64,000 nucleotides of DNA, taken from Acidobacteriota bacterium. GTDB taxonomy: Bacteria > Acidobacteriota > Thermoanaerobaculia > Multivoradales > JBCCEF01. Positions 18,158 through 26,238 of this stretch are shown in pieces; position 1 is the first letter of the stretch; each line of letters begins with the position of its first letter. The DNA is taken from contig JBCCEF010000001.1 in NCBI GenBank assembly GCA_039030395.1, forward strand, positions 304,258 through 368,257. The letters are read 5' to 3'. Under the pieces are notes generated by a model. The model ran no database searches and was not told the origin of the DNA. It saw only the letters and a list, made by a program, of their open reading frames with translations. A program made the position numbers and the translations under genes.

Positions 18158-18388
18158 TCAGCCTCCCTGCTGGGCTTCCATTTCCTGCATCTTCTTACGC
18201 AGGCTCAAGGGACGCATGTCCGTCCACACCTCTTCGATGTGATCCAGACATTCCTGCTTGGTGCCTTCTTTGCCTTCGGCGTTCCAACCCAACGGCAATT
18301 CGCGGTCAGCGGGCCAGATGGAATACTGCTCTTCGTGGTTCACCACCACGCGATAGATCGTCTTGTCGTCTTCTTCGTCCCAAGTCAC
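18158..18388 (-). CDS. MbtH-like protein
   Basis: This 76-residue protein has the complete MbtH core: [33 protein letters not shown] and [12 protein letters not shown]. MbtH proteins bind and activate adenylation domains of nonribosomal peptide synthetases. GTG 18388 was chosen because it gives the family N-terminus (V-T-W-D-E-E-D) and follows GGAG with about 8-base spacing; the longer frame from 18436 adds unrelated residues. It is the first gene of a minus-strand operon with an S51 peptidase and a hypothetical gene. No synthetase or adenylating enzyme lies in the window, so it is an orphan MbtH. The 200 bases upstream are AT-rich and hold the likely promoter. Confidence 0.9.
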   Translation of the reverse strand: MTWDEEDDKTIYRVVVNHEEQYSIWPADRELPLGWNAEGKEGTKQECLDHIEEVWTDMRPLSLRKKMQEMEAQQGG

Positions 18389-18589
18389 GTCAGGTTCTCC
18401 ACAGTCGATGAAAGACCAACGACCTTCCTCCAGCACTCCAGCGGAAGGCCGTTCGGTACATAGAATCTCGTCTATATAGTGTCAGAAATCTACCGACCGG
18501 GACAACTTTGGTGTGAATTCCTTACTACCTATTCCGACCAACTCTTGGTGAAACATCTCAGCGAGTGATCCGGGTAAGCGGCCGTCAGG

Positions 18590-20533
18590 CTACCCCAACC
18601 CCTGCTCCATCAGCTCGACCACCTGACTGTTGAAGCGCACCGGGTCGACCAGCTCCGACCCCTCCGCCAGGGTGGCGTAGCCAAAAAGTAGATCGGCGTA
18701 TTTGTCGAGGGCGACGCCCTCTTCCCCCTTTTCCTCGAAGCGCGTTCGGAGGGTCTGGACAATGGCGTGGTCGGGATTGAGCTCCAGGATCCGGCGTTGT
18801 TTCGCGCCGCCGCCCTTGCCCTTCATTAGGAGCTTTTCGAGCTGCGGGCTGTAGTCGTGCTCGGCGCCCACCAGGCACGCCGGCGACGAGGTCAGTCGGC
18901 CGGACAGGCGCACCTGCTTGACGTGTTCGTCGAGGTGCTTCTGCATGGCTTCGAGCATGCCCTCGAAGGTCTTCTCCTTCTCTTCCAGCTCTTTTTGCAT
19001 CTCTTCCTTCTCGTCATCGCTCGACAGGTCGATGGCGCCCTTGCCGACGGAACGGAGCTTCTTGTCGTCGTATTCGGTCAGGGACTGCACCATCAATTCG
19101 TCGACCGGATCCACCAGGTAAAGCACCTCGATGCCCTTGGCGTGGAAGGCCTCGAGGTGGGGCGACGCGGCCACCGCCTCGCGCGACTCGCCGGTCAGGT
19201 AGAAGATTTCCTCCTGGTCCTCCGGCATGCGCGACACGTAGGCCGCCAGGGTGGTCAATTCTTCGCCCTCGGAGGTTTCGAACATCAGCAGCTCGATCAC
19301 CCGATCGCGGTAGTCGCGCTCTTCGTCCACCCCCTCTTTCAAGGCCCGACCGAACTCCTTCCAGAAGGCCAGGTACTTCTCCGGCTCGTCGTCGCGCAGT
19401 TTGCGCAGGGTGTCGAGCACCTTGCGCACCAGACCCTTGCGAATGGCCACTACCTGGCGATTGTGTTGCAGCAGTTCGCGGGAAACGTTCAAGGGCAGAT
19501 CCGAGGCTTCCACCACGCCCTTGATGAACCGCAGGTAGCGCGGCAGGAGATCCGCCGAGCGCTCCATGATCAGCACCCGCCGCACGTAGAGCTGGAGCCC
19601 CGGCTCGAAGCCCACGTAATAGAGGTCGAAGGGCGCTGAGCCGGGCACGAAGAGCAGCGCCTGGTACTCGAAGCGACCCTCCGCCTTGAGCCACACCGGC
19701 AGCATCGGATCGCTCCAGTCGTGGGAGATATGGCGGTAGAACTCCTTCAGCTCCGCCTCCTCTACGTCGCCCTCCGAGCGGGTCCAGATGGGCTTCATGG
19801 AGTTGAGGACGAGATCTTCCGTTTCGGTCTTCGTCTCGCCGCCCTCGACGGGCTTGCCCTCGTCGTCGAGCACCGGCTTCTCGCGCTCCACCTCCAGTCG
19901 GATCGGGTAGGTCACGAAGTCCGAGTAGCGCTTGACGATGCGCTTCAGAGTCCACTCCTCGGTGAAGTCGTCGAGGCCGTCGTCACCGTCGCTCTCTTTG
20001 AGGTGCAGGGTGATGGAGGTGCCGTGGCCGTCGCGCTCCGCCTCGTCCAGCTCGTAGCGGCCGTCACCGGCGGATTCCCAGCGCGTCGCCATTTCCTCGC
20101 CCGCCCGCCGGGTGACCAGGATCACCCGGTCGGCGACCATGAAACTGGAATAAAAGCCCACACCGAACTGGCCGATGAGGGCGGCGAGCTGGTCTTCGGA
20201 ATCCGTCGCCTGCACTTTCTCCATCAGCTCCCGGGTTCCGGACTTGGCGATGGTCCCGATATTGGCGATCACCTCCTCCCGGCTCATGCCGATGCCGTTG
20301 TCGTGCACCGTGAGGGTCCGCTTCTCCGAGTCCGGATCCAGGCGGATCTCCAGGGGTTCGTCGCCGGACACAAGTTCCGGCTGGGTGATGGCCTCAAAAC
20401 GCAGCCGGTCCAAGGCATCCGAAGAATTGGAGATCAGTTCCCGCAGGAAGATCTCCTTGTTGGTGTAGAGGCTATGGATCATCAGGTGCAGCAGGCGCTG
20501 CGTTTCAGCCTGAAACTCGTAGGTTTCGCTCAT
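18590..20533 (-). CDS. htpG: Molecular chaperone HtpG (Hsp90)
   Basis: The 647-residue protein has the GHKL ATPase domain with ELISNSSDALDRLRF, the adenine-site DNGIGM and GTIAKSGT, and the GQFGVGFYSSFMV glycine-rich loop. The middle domain holds the conserved LPLNVSRELLQ segment and the C-terminal dimerisation domain runs to the end. Length is normal for bacterial HtpG. ATG 20533 follows GGAGGA with 7-base spacing; the frame upstream to 20557 is not family sequence. A family A hairpin repeat begins 100 bases upstream of the start. Confidence 0.97.
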   Translation of the reverse strand: MSETYEFQAETQRLLHLMIHSLYTNKEIFLRELISNSSDALDRLRFEAITQPELVSGDEPLEIRLDPDSEKRTLTVHDNGIGMSREEVIANIGTIAKSGTRELMEKVQATDSEDQLAALIGQFGVGFYSSFMVADRVILVTRRAGEEMATRWESAGDGRYELDEAERDGHGTSITLHLKESDGDDGLDDFTEEWTLKRIVKRYSDFVTYPIRLEVEREKPVLDDEGKPVEGGETKTETEDLVLNSMKPIWTRSEGDVEEAELKEFYRHISHDWSDPMLPVWLKAEGRFEYQALLFVPGSAPFDLYYVGFEPGLQLYVRRVLIMERSADLLPRYLRFIKGVVEASDLPLNVSRELLQHNRQVVAIRKGLVRKVLDTLRKLRDDEPEKYLAFWKEFGRALKEGVDEERDYRDRVIELLMFETSEGEELTTLAAYVSRMPEDQEEIFYLTGESREAVAASPHLEAFHAKGIEVLYLVDPVDELMVQSLTEYDDKKLRSVGKGAIDLSSDDEKEEMQKELEEKEKTFEGMLEAMQKHLDEHVKQVRLSGRLTSSPACLVGAEHDYSPQLEKLLMKGKGGGAKQRRILELNPDHAIVQTLRTRFEEKGEEGVALDKYADLLFGYATLAEGSELVDPVRFNSQVVELMEQGLG

Positions 20534-20632
20534 CAAAGGTTCCTCCCGAGGGCGCACCGAAGGGCACCGTACCCGGCCTTCCAGGCCGGCGCCTTGCTTC
20601 GTCGGTATGGGGTGGGCGCCTCGATTGAATCT

Positions 20633-20812
20633 AGCCTGCCTTTCTCACCAGCGACCGTAGCGAGAGGCCGTAGGTCGTTGAAGCTGCAAGGCATCCGCGG
20701 GTTCTGCGATGAAGGCGTACTCGCAGTACGTTGAAGAGCAGGTTCCGCGGATAACGCAGCAGATTCAGTGGCATACAGCCTCGCAGTAGGTTGCTGGTGA
20801 GAAAGGCAGGCT
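20633..20812. repeat. 180-bp hairpin repeat, family A copy 2
   Basis: The terminal arms are a perfect 20-bp inverted repeat (AGCCTGCCTTTCTCACCAGC and its complement at 20793-20812). An inner stem pairs ATCCGCGG with CCGCGGAT around the core GGCGTACTCGCAGTACG. It lies between the divergent htpG and the secreted-protein operon at 21175. A rho-independent-like terminator follows on the plus strand 22 bases downstream. Confidence 0.85.
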
Positions 20813-20833
20813 GGTTGGTTCCGAGCGTGTTCG

Positions 20834-20857
20834 AGCCCGCTATCATTCGGGCTTTTT
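20834..20857 (+). terminator. Rho-independent terminator downstream of family A copy 2
   Basis: AGCCCG-ctatcatt-CGGGCT is followed directly by TTTTC. No plus-strand gene ends here: the gene to the left (htpG) points away. The terminator therefore suggests a short plus-strand transcript covering the repeat at 20633-20812, or is fortuitous. Confidence 0.55.
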
Positions 20858-21174
20858 CGCGCTTCGGCCCTTCGTTCTATCGCTATTTTAACAGCTCGTG
20901 GCGAAGGCGAGAGCCGGCGGTTTCGCCACCCCGGCTAGCCCCTCCTAGACTCCGGTACATCAATACTCAAAGGGAAGCGAAAGTACCGACGCCTTGTCCC
21001 TCTGCAGACGCTCGAACGCATATACATGGATGCAGCATCCAACCACTCTCGGTCACTGCTTCCCTCCCGAACCGGAACCGGATCGGTGTTCTCTCGTCCT
21101 CCGGAACCGGCAGTCTAGGTGTATTCAATTGCCGCGACATCGACGGGTGTCGCAAGGCCCAAGGAGGCCGTTTG
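20858..21174. other. Non-coding stretch upstream of the secreted metalloprotease operon
   Basis: I see no convincing gene here. The stretch is somewhat less GC-rich than its surroundings and should hold the promoter of the operon starting at 21175. The only firm element is the AAGGAGG ribosome-binding site at 21161-21167. Confidence 0.4.
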
Positions 21175-21858
21175 ATGATTTTCATGTGCAGGCATTTGCG
21201 CTCCCACCGGTTGCTGGTTCTCACCCTGGTCCTCATGGCCTCGCTGACCGGGATCCTCCATGGATCGAGATCCGACGCGGCGATGGTCCGCGCCCTCGAC
21301 CTCGACGAACTCGCCGACCAGGCGGATCGGATCTTTCGCGGCACGGTGGTCAGCGTGGACCACGGGACCGCCGCTGTCGGCGGCGGTCAGGTGCCGGTGA
21401 TCGTCTATCGGCTGCGGGTGAGCGAAGCCTTCAAAGGCTCCTTCGACCAGCAGGACGGCCAGCTCGTCGTCGACCTCCGGATGGTGACTTCCCCGGAGGG
21501 AGGGGACCCGGCAAGCGCCAGTCGCTCCCGAACGTTCGCTTTCATGCCCCGCCTCGAACTGGGCGGCGAATACCTGCTGATGGTCACCAAGCCGAGCAGC
21601 GCCGGACTCGCCGCCCCGGTCGGCCTCGGCCAGGGCACCTTCGTCATCGACGGCTTCGGCGATCAGGCGAGGGTGCGGAACGGCTTCGGCAACACCGCCC
21701 TGGCCCATCGAGACCTGGCCGCTGGCGACCCACCGGACGGCGATCGATCGACCGCCGCGAAGAGGTCCCAAGCGATGACCTACGCGGAACTCGCCGACCA
21801 CCTGGAACGGTCCCTTCGACGATCTGAACACAACGTCGAGGTGGAGAGGGTCCCGTGA
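21175..21858 (+). CDS. Secreted protein of unknown function, partner of the matrixin-like protease
   Basis: The 227-residue protein has an N-terminal signal sequence (HLRSHRLLVLTLVLMASLTG). It then has a stretch with LDLDELADQADRIFRGTVVS and a beta-rich domain containing VYRLRVSEAFKG and LELGGEYLLMV. Small secreted proteins with this ELADQADRIFRGTVV-type opening are often found beside matrixin-like proteases; that is recollection of a recurring pattern, and the function is unknown. ATG 21175 follows AAGGAGG. The stop overlaps the protease start by one base (TGATG), so the two are co-translated. Confidence 0.8.
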   Translation: MIFMCRHLRSHRLLVLTLVLMASLTGILHGSRSDAAMVRALDLDELADQADRIFRGTVVSVDHGTAAVGGGQVPVIVYRLRVSEAFKGSFDQQDGQLVVDLRMVTSPEGGDPASASRSRTFAFMPRLELGGEYLLMVTKPSSAGLAAPVGLGQGTFVIDGFGDQARVRNGFGNTALAHRDLAAGDPPDGDRSTAAKRSQAMTYAELADHLERSLRRSEHNVEVERVP

Positions 21859-24524
21859 TGAAGACTTCCCTCTCGCAACGGAGAATCTACATCCGATTTC
21901 TTAGCCTCGTCCTCGTCGCCGCCTCGTCCACCGCCTCGTTGTTCGCCGGCGGCCCGCTCCAGAACTGCCGCCCCGGCGAGCCCTACCGCTGGCCCGACGG
22001 TGGGCGGCAAATCCCCATCGCCGTCGACCCGGGACCCCTTGGACCGCTCTCCAACAGCGAGGCGCGGAGCCAGCTCCAAACCGCGCTCGACACCTGGGGC
22101 GCCGTACCCTCCGCCACCAGCTTCTTCGCCGTCCCGGACGAGCTGCCGGAGGACATCACGGTGGACAATTTCGCCACCTACTTCGGCACCGCGGCGCAAG
22201 ACGGCATCAGCCCGGTGATCTTCGACGACACCGGCGAGATCTTCGACCAGCTCTTCGGCGAGGGCTCCGGCATCCTCGGATTCGCCGGCAGCGAGTGGTT
22301 CTCCCTGGCGGACTGCGAGATCCTGGAGGGTTTCGCGATCTTCAACGGCCGGGCGCTGGCCGATGGCGACGAAGCGCTCGACATCATGGTCCACGAGATG
22401 GGCCACTTCCAAAACCTCGCCCATACGGTGGTCAACGGCCAGCTCGTGCTCGGCGACACCAGCGGTCCATCGCAGGTCGATGTCTTTCCCGTGCCGCCGC
22501 TGGGCGGCACCATCGAGACCATGTACCCGCTCTACTTCGGCCCGGTGGCGGGCATCGCATCGCCCCATCGCGACGACGTCGCGTCTCTCTCGACCCTTTA
22601 CCCGACGGCTGATTTCCTCGCCGGGAGCGGCGCCATCTCCGGCCGGGTCCAGGGTCCCAACGGCACCACTCCGTTGACCGGAGTCAACGTCATCGCTCGC
22701 AATCTGGAAGATCCCTTCGGCGATGCCGTCTCGGCGATCTCGAGCGACGCGACAGACGACTTCTCTCCCGGCGCCCCGGAGGTCGGCAAATACCGCCTCA
22801 CCGGCCTCACCGCCGGCGCCGACTACGCCCTGTTTGTCGACGAGCTGATCGCCGGCACCTTCAGCACGCCACCGTTGAGCCCGCTGCCGGGCCTCGAAGA
22901 GTTCTACAACGGCGACGCCGAATCGACCGACGACGCCACCGACGACCGCTTCGAATTCACTCCCCTGGCACCTCCACCGGGGGCCACCCTCGAAGGGGTG
23001 GATATCGCCTTCAATGCCCAACCGGTCGGCACTCTGGACCTGGGCGACGACGCCTCCCGGCAGATCTTCCTGCCCTACGAAGTGCCCTTCTGCGGCGAGC
23101 GCTACGACTCCCTATGGATCAACTCCAACGGCAACCTGACCTTCGAACGGGCCAGCCCCGACGGCTCGCCGAGCGTTGTCGAGCTGCTGGCCGGACCGCC
23201 GCGCATCGCCGCCCTGTGGACAGACCTCAATCCGTCCGCCGGCGGCGCCGTCACCTGGGAAGCGGAAACGCACGGCCTGCGGGTGCGCTACCACCAGGTC
23301 CCCGCCGACAGCTCCGAAGCCGGTGCTCAAAACAGCTTCGAGATCTGGCTCGATCGCTGGCTCGGCGCGACGGTCCTCACCTACGGCGACATCGCCGCCT
23401 CGGACGGCATCGTCGGTGCCTCCTGCGGCGAGCGGCGCACCTCCGGCTTCGAGCGGGAGAGCAACCTGCGGCGGCACGGCGGCCTCAACTTGAACGGCCT
23501 GTGGTGGGAGGCCGCCACCTTCGAGAACTTCGAAACGGCGGACAACGACCTCGCCGGCTCGACCCTCAAGATCCTGCCCCGCTTCGCACCCTTCCGCGAC
23601 CGCTTCGAGATCAACGACCGTCTGAACCGGGCGCAACCGGTGCATCTACCCTTCGCGAGCGACCGGTCCTTCTCCTACACGGATCTGGCACCGGCCGGCG
23701 AGGACGTGGACTTCTTCCGCTTCCGCACCCGCCCGGACGACATCGTCGCCGCCGAAGTGGTGCGGAGTTCCCTCGACACGCGCCTTGGACTGTTCGACGC
23801 CGACACCGGCGAACGGCTGTTCCAGGACGACGACGGCGGCGACGGCCAGCTCTCGCGGCTGCTGTTCTCCTTTCCGACGGCCCGCCACCTGGCCCTCGCC
23901 GTGACCACCGGGGACGATCCGGCCTTCGAAGGCCAGGGAGTGCCCCGGCGCGGTGCGCGCTACACTCTGCAGATCGCCGCCTATCGAGGCGACCCCATCG
24001 CCGCCGGCGACGACACCTCGACGGAGGTACCCTTCCCGGCCTTCTCGTTCCCCTTTGCCGGCAACTCCTGGGACAGCGTGTTCGTCAACTCCAACGGCAA
24101 CCTGACCTTCGGCGAGGGCAGTTCCCGGCGCAACGAGGGCGCCACGGAACTGCTCACCGGCCCGCCGCGCATCGCTCCCCTGTGGGACGACTTCGACGCC
24201 CGGTCCGGCCTGGTGCTGGCCGAACCGGTCGGCCACCATGCCCTCCGCATCCATTTCCTCAGCGTGCCGGAATTCGCCTCCCGGGAGCCCAACTACTTCA
24301 CCATCGAGCTGCGGCGCAGCGGACGCATCGCGATGGCGTGGCTGGCCACCGCCCGGCGGGACGCCCTGGTGGGCTTCTCCCCCGGTGGAGGCGCCCCGGA
24401 CCCGGGCACCACCAACCTCTCCCGCCGTCGATTCCACCGCGGTGAAACGGTCTACGAGGTGTTCCCGCGTGGTGAAGGCGAGGATTTCGACCTGTTCTAT
24501 TCGTGGCGGGTCTTTCGGCCGTAG
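21858..24524 (+). CDS. Secreted matrixin-like zinc metalloprotease with PPC domain
   Basis: The 888-residue protein starts with a signal peptide (YIRFLSLVLVAASSTASLFA). The metzincin zinc motif HEMGHFQNLAH lies at about residues 178-188 inside DIMVHEMGHF, followed by a Met-turn-like METMYPLY-type segment (IETMYPLY). A carboxypeptidase-regulatory-like region follows (about 260-390). Two copies of an INSNGNLTF / AGPPRIA(A/P)LW module flank a pre-peptidase C-terminal (PPC) type domain (FRDRFEINDRLNRAQP to LALAVTTGDD). ATG 21858 overlaps the preceding stop. It is probably an exported protease; no exosortase-type tail is visible at its end. Confidence 0.85.
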   Translation: MKTSLSQRRIYIRFLSLVLVAASSTASLFAGGPLQNCRPGEPYRWPDGGRQIPIAVDPGPLGPLSNSEARSQLQTALDTWGAVPSATSFFAVPDELPEDITVDNFATYFGTAAQDGISPVIFDDTGEIFDQLFGEGSGILGFAGSEWFSLADCEILEGFAIFNGRALADGDEALDIMVHEMGHFQNLAHTVVNGQLVLGDTSGPSQVDVFPVPPLGGTIETMYPLYFGPVAGIASPHRDDVASLSTLYPTADFLAGSGAISGRVQGPNGTTPLTGVNVIARNLEDPFGDAVSAISSDATDDFSPGAPEVGKYRLTGLTAGADYALFVDELIAGTFSTPPLSPLPGLEEFYNGDAESTDDATDDRFEFTPLAPPPGATLEGVDIAFNAQPVGTLDLGDDASRQIFLPYEVPFCGERYDSLWINSNGNLTFERASPDGSPSVVELLAGPPRIAALWTDLNPSAGGAVTWEAETHGLRVRYHQVPADSSEAGAQNSFEIWLDRWLGATVLTYGDIAASDGIVGASCGERRTSGFERESNLRRHGGLNLNGLWWEAATFENFETADNDLAGSTLKILPRFAPFRDRFEINDRLNRAQPVHLPFASDRSFSYTDLAPAGEDVDFFRFRTRPDDIVAAEVVRSSLDTRLGLFDADTGERLFQDDDGGDGQLSRLLFSFPTARHLALAVTTGDDPAFEGQGVPRRGARYTLQIAAYRGDPIAAGDDTSTEVPFPAFSFPFAGNSWDSVFVNSNGNLTFGEGSSRRNEGATELLTGPPRIAPLWDDFDARSGLVLAEPVGHHALRIHFLSVPEFASREPNYFTIELRRSGRIAMAWLATARRDALVGFSPGGGAPDPGTTNLSRRRFHRGETVYEVFPRGEGEDFDLFYSWRVFRP

Positions 24525-24601
24525 CCGGCTACCGTCCGGAGCGAGCCTCTCGGGCCACCGGGTAAGATCCACCGACTGGATCAAACCCCCGGAGGCCCGA
24601 G

Positions 24602-26029
24602 ATGATTCGTACCCTGTCCGCCATCCTGTTCGTCACCGTCCTGCTCCTCAACGCCCTGCCCGCCGCGGCGGACTTCGACGACCACTTCACCGGTCGCTCC
24701 CTGCGCTTCGACTACTTCCATACGGGCACCGCCGGAGAGGAACACATCAGCCTCGACGAGCTGCGCCTGGAGAGCGACTGGCCCGGTAGTCGCATCCAAC
24801 TGATCGACGGCACCGGCCTCGGCAAATATCGCTTCGAGGTGACCGAAGCCGGCGGCGGCGCGGTGCTCTATTCGCGCGGCTTCGCCTCGATCTACGGCGA
24901 GTGGGAAACCATCGGCGAAGCGCGCCAGGGCAACTGGCGGACCTTCCACGAAAGTCAACGCTTCCCGGAGCCGAAGCAGCCGGTGGATCTGGTGCTCCAC
25001 AAGCGGCAGGGGGACGGCACCTTCGCCGAGATTTTCCGCCGCACCGTCGATCCCGCCCACCGCTCCGTCAACCGGTCGCCTCTCGAGCCGGTGGGCACCC
25101 CCTGGACGGTCTTCGAGCACGGCCCGCCGGCGAAGAAGGTCGATTTACTGGTGTTGGGCGACGGCTATACCGCCGCCGAGATGAGCACATTCCGGGACGA
25201 CGTGAAGAGCCTGATGGACCATCTCTTCACCACCGCGCCCTTCGACCACCACAAGAAAGATTTCAACGTCCGCGCCATCGACCTGCCGTCCCGAGAGTCG
25301 GGCGTCACCAAGCCGCGAGAAGACGTCTGGCGCAACAGCCCTCTGGGCCTGTCCTACAACGCGTTCGATTCAGAGCGCTACATCCTCACCTACTCCAACC
25401 GCGCCCTGCGGGAAGCGGCGGCGCTGGCACCCTACGACGCCCTCATCCTGCTGGCCAACCAGCGCAAGTACGGTGGCGGCGGCATCTTCAACCTATGGAC
25501 CACGGCCGCCGCCGGCAGCGGCGAGGCGCCGTACCTGGTGGTGCACGAATTCGGCCACTCCTTCGCCGGCCTGGGCGACGAGTACTACACCTCCCAGGTG
25601 TCCTACGAGGACTTCACGGCGCCGGGCACAGAGCCCTGGTCGCCCAACGTCACGGCGCTCCTCGACCCGGAAAACCTCAAATGGCGACATCTGGTCACCG
25701 CGGAAACGCCGATTCCCACCCCCTGGGATCAAGACGAATACGACACCCTCTCCCTCGCCTACCAGGAGAAACGCCAGAAGCTGCGCGCCGAGGGCGCCTC
25801 GGAGGAAGAGATGGAAGCGCTGTTCGATGAGGTCAAGGCGCAGACGATACCGTTTCTCGGCGCTCAAGAACATGCAGGCAAGGTCGGCGCCTTCGAAGGC
25901 GCCGGCTATCAGGCGAAGGGCCTCTACCGGCCGGCTCTGGACTGCATCATGTTCACCCGCAATCCGAAGACCTTCTGCCCGGTGTGCTCCGAGGGGATTG
26001 GTCGGGTGATCGCGCTCTACACCGAGTAG
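24602..26029 (+). CDS. Secreted peptidase M64 (IgA peptidase M64 family)
   Basis: The 475-residue protein has a signal peptide (residues 1-24, ending NALPAAAD). An N-terminal beta-sandwich domain (about 25-160) follows, then an M64 catalytic domain with VDLLVLGDGYTAAEM and the zinc site HEFGHSFAGLGDEY (about 315-328). The aspartate/glutamate after the HExxH helix and a C-terminal Cys pair (FCPVCSEG) are as in the family. It lies 77 bases after the matrixin-like gene, on the same strand, which gives two consecutive exported metalloproteases. Its substrates are unknown; M64 members from gut bacteria cleave IgA, which need not apply here. Confidence 0.92.
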   Translation: MIRTLSAILFVTVLLLNALPAAADFDDHFTGRSLRFDYFHTGTAGEEHISLDELRLESDWPGSRIQLIDGTGLGKYRFEVTEAGGGAVLYSRGFASIYGEWETIGEARQGNWRTFHESQRFPEPKQPVDLVLHKRQGDGTFAEIFRRTVDPAHRSVNRSPLEPVGTPWTVFEHGPPAKKVDLLVLGDGYTAAEMSTFRDDVKSLMDHLFTTAPFDHHKKDFNVRAIDLPSRESGVTKPREDVWRNSPLGLSYNAFDSERYILTYSNRALREAAALAPYDALILLANQRKYGGGGIFNLWTTAAAGSGEAPYLVVHEFGHSFAGLGDEYYTSQVSYEDFTAPGTEPWSPNVTALLDPENLKWRHLVTAETPIPTPWDQDEYDTLSLAYQEKRQKLRAEGASEEEMEALFDEVKAQTIPFLGAQEHAGKVGAFEGAGYQAKGLYRPALDCIMFTRNPKTFCPVCSEGIGRVIALYTE

Positions 26030-26087
26030 TCCTGCACGACGAAGGTAGATAGAACAGCCGGGCTGCCGCGGACGCCCGGCTCGCTCG

Positions 26088-26190
26088 CCGACACTCGGGT
26101 GGCACCTGCTTCCTTCGGTTCGCCCACCGACATTCGGGTGGCACCTACTTCTTCTGCCTCCTGACATTAGGTTGGCACCTGATTCTTCGC
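26088..26190 (+). repeat. Three direct copies of a 30-bp motif
   Basis: Copies at 26088-26117, 26127-26156 and 26161-26190 share the core ACATTCGGGTGGCACCT followed by a (C/A)TTCTTC-like run. The third is the most diverged (ACATTAGGTTGGCACCT). Start-to-start distances are 39 and 34 bases. They lie between the M64 peptidase and the FAN1-like gene and encode nothing convincing. Confidence 0.7.
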
Positions 26191-26238
26191 ACCCTCTTCT
26201 TCCGCCCGGTTCACGCCCGGGGTACACTGGACGGGCCG

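Noticed and set aside
20631-20846. 71-residue minus-strand frame in the htpG upstream region
   Set aside because: It lies almost wholly inside the family A hairpin repeat and its sequence follows the repeat, not a protein family.
26088-26190. Possible short CRISPR array
   Set aside because: Only three imperfect copies with spacers of 9 and 4 bases; far too short for spacers and no cas genes nearby.
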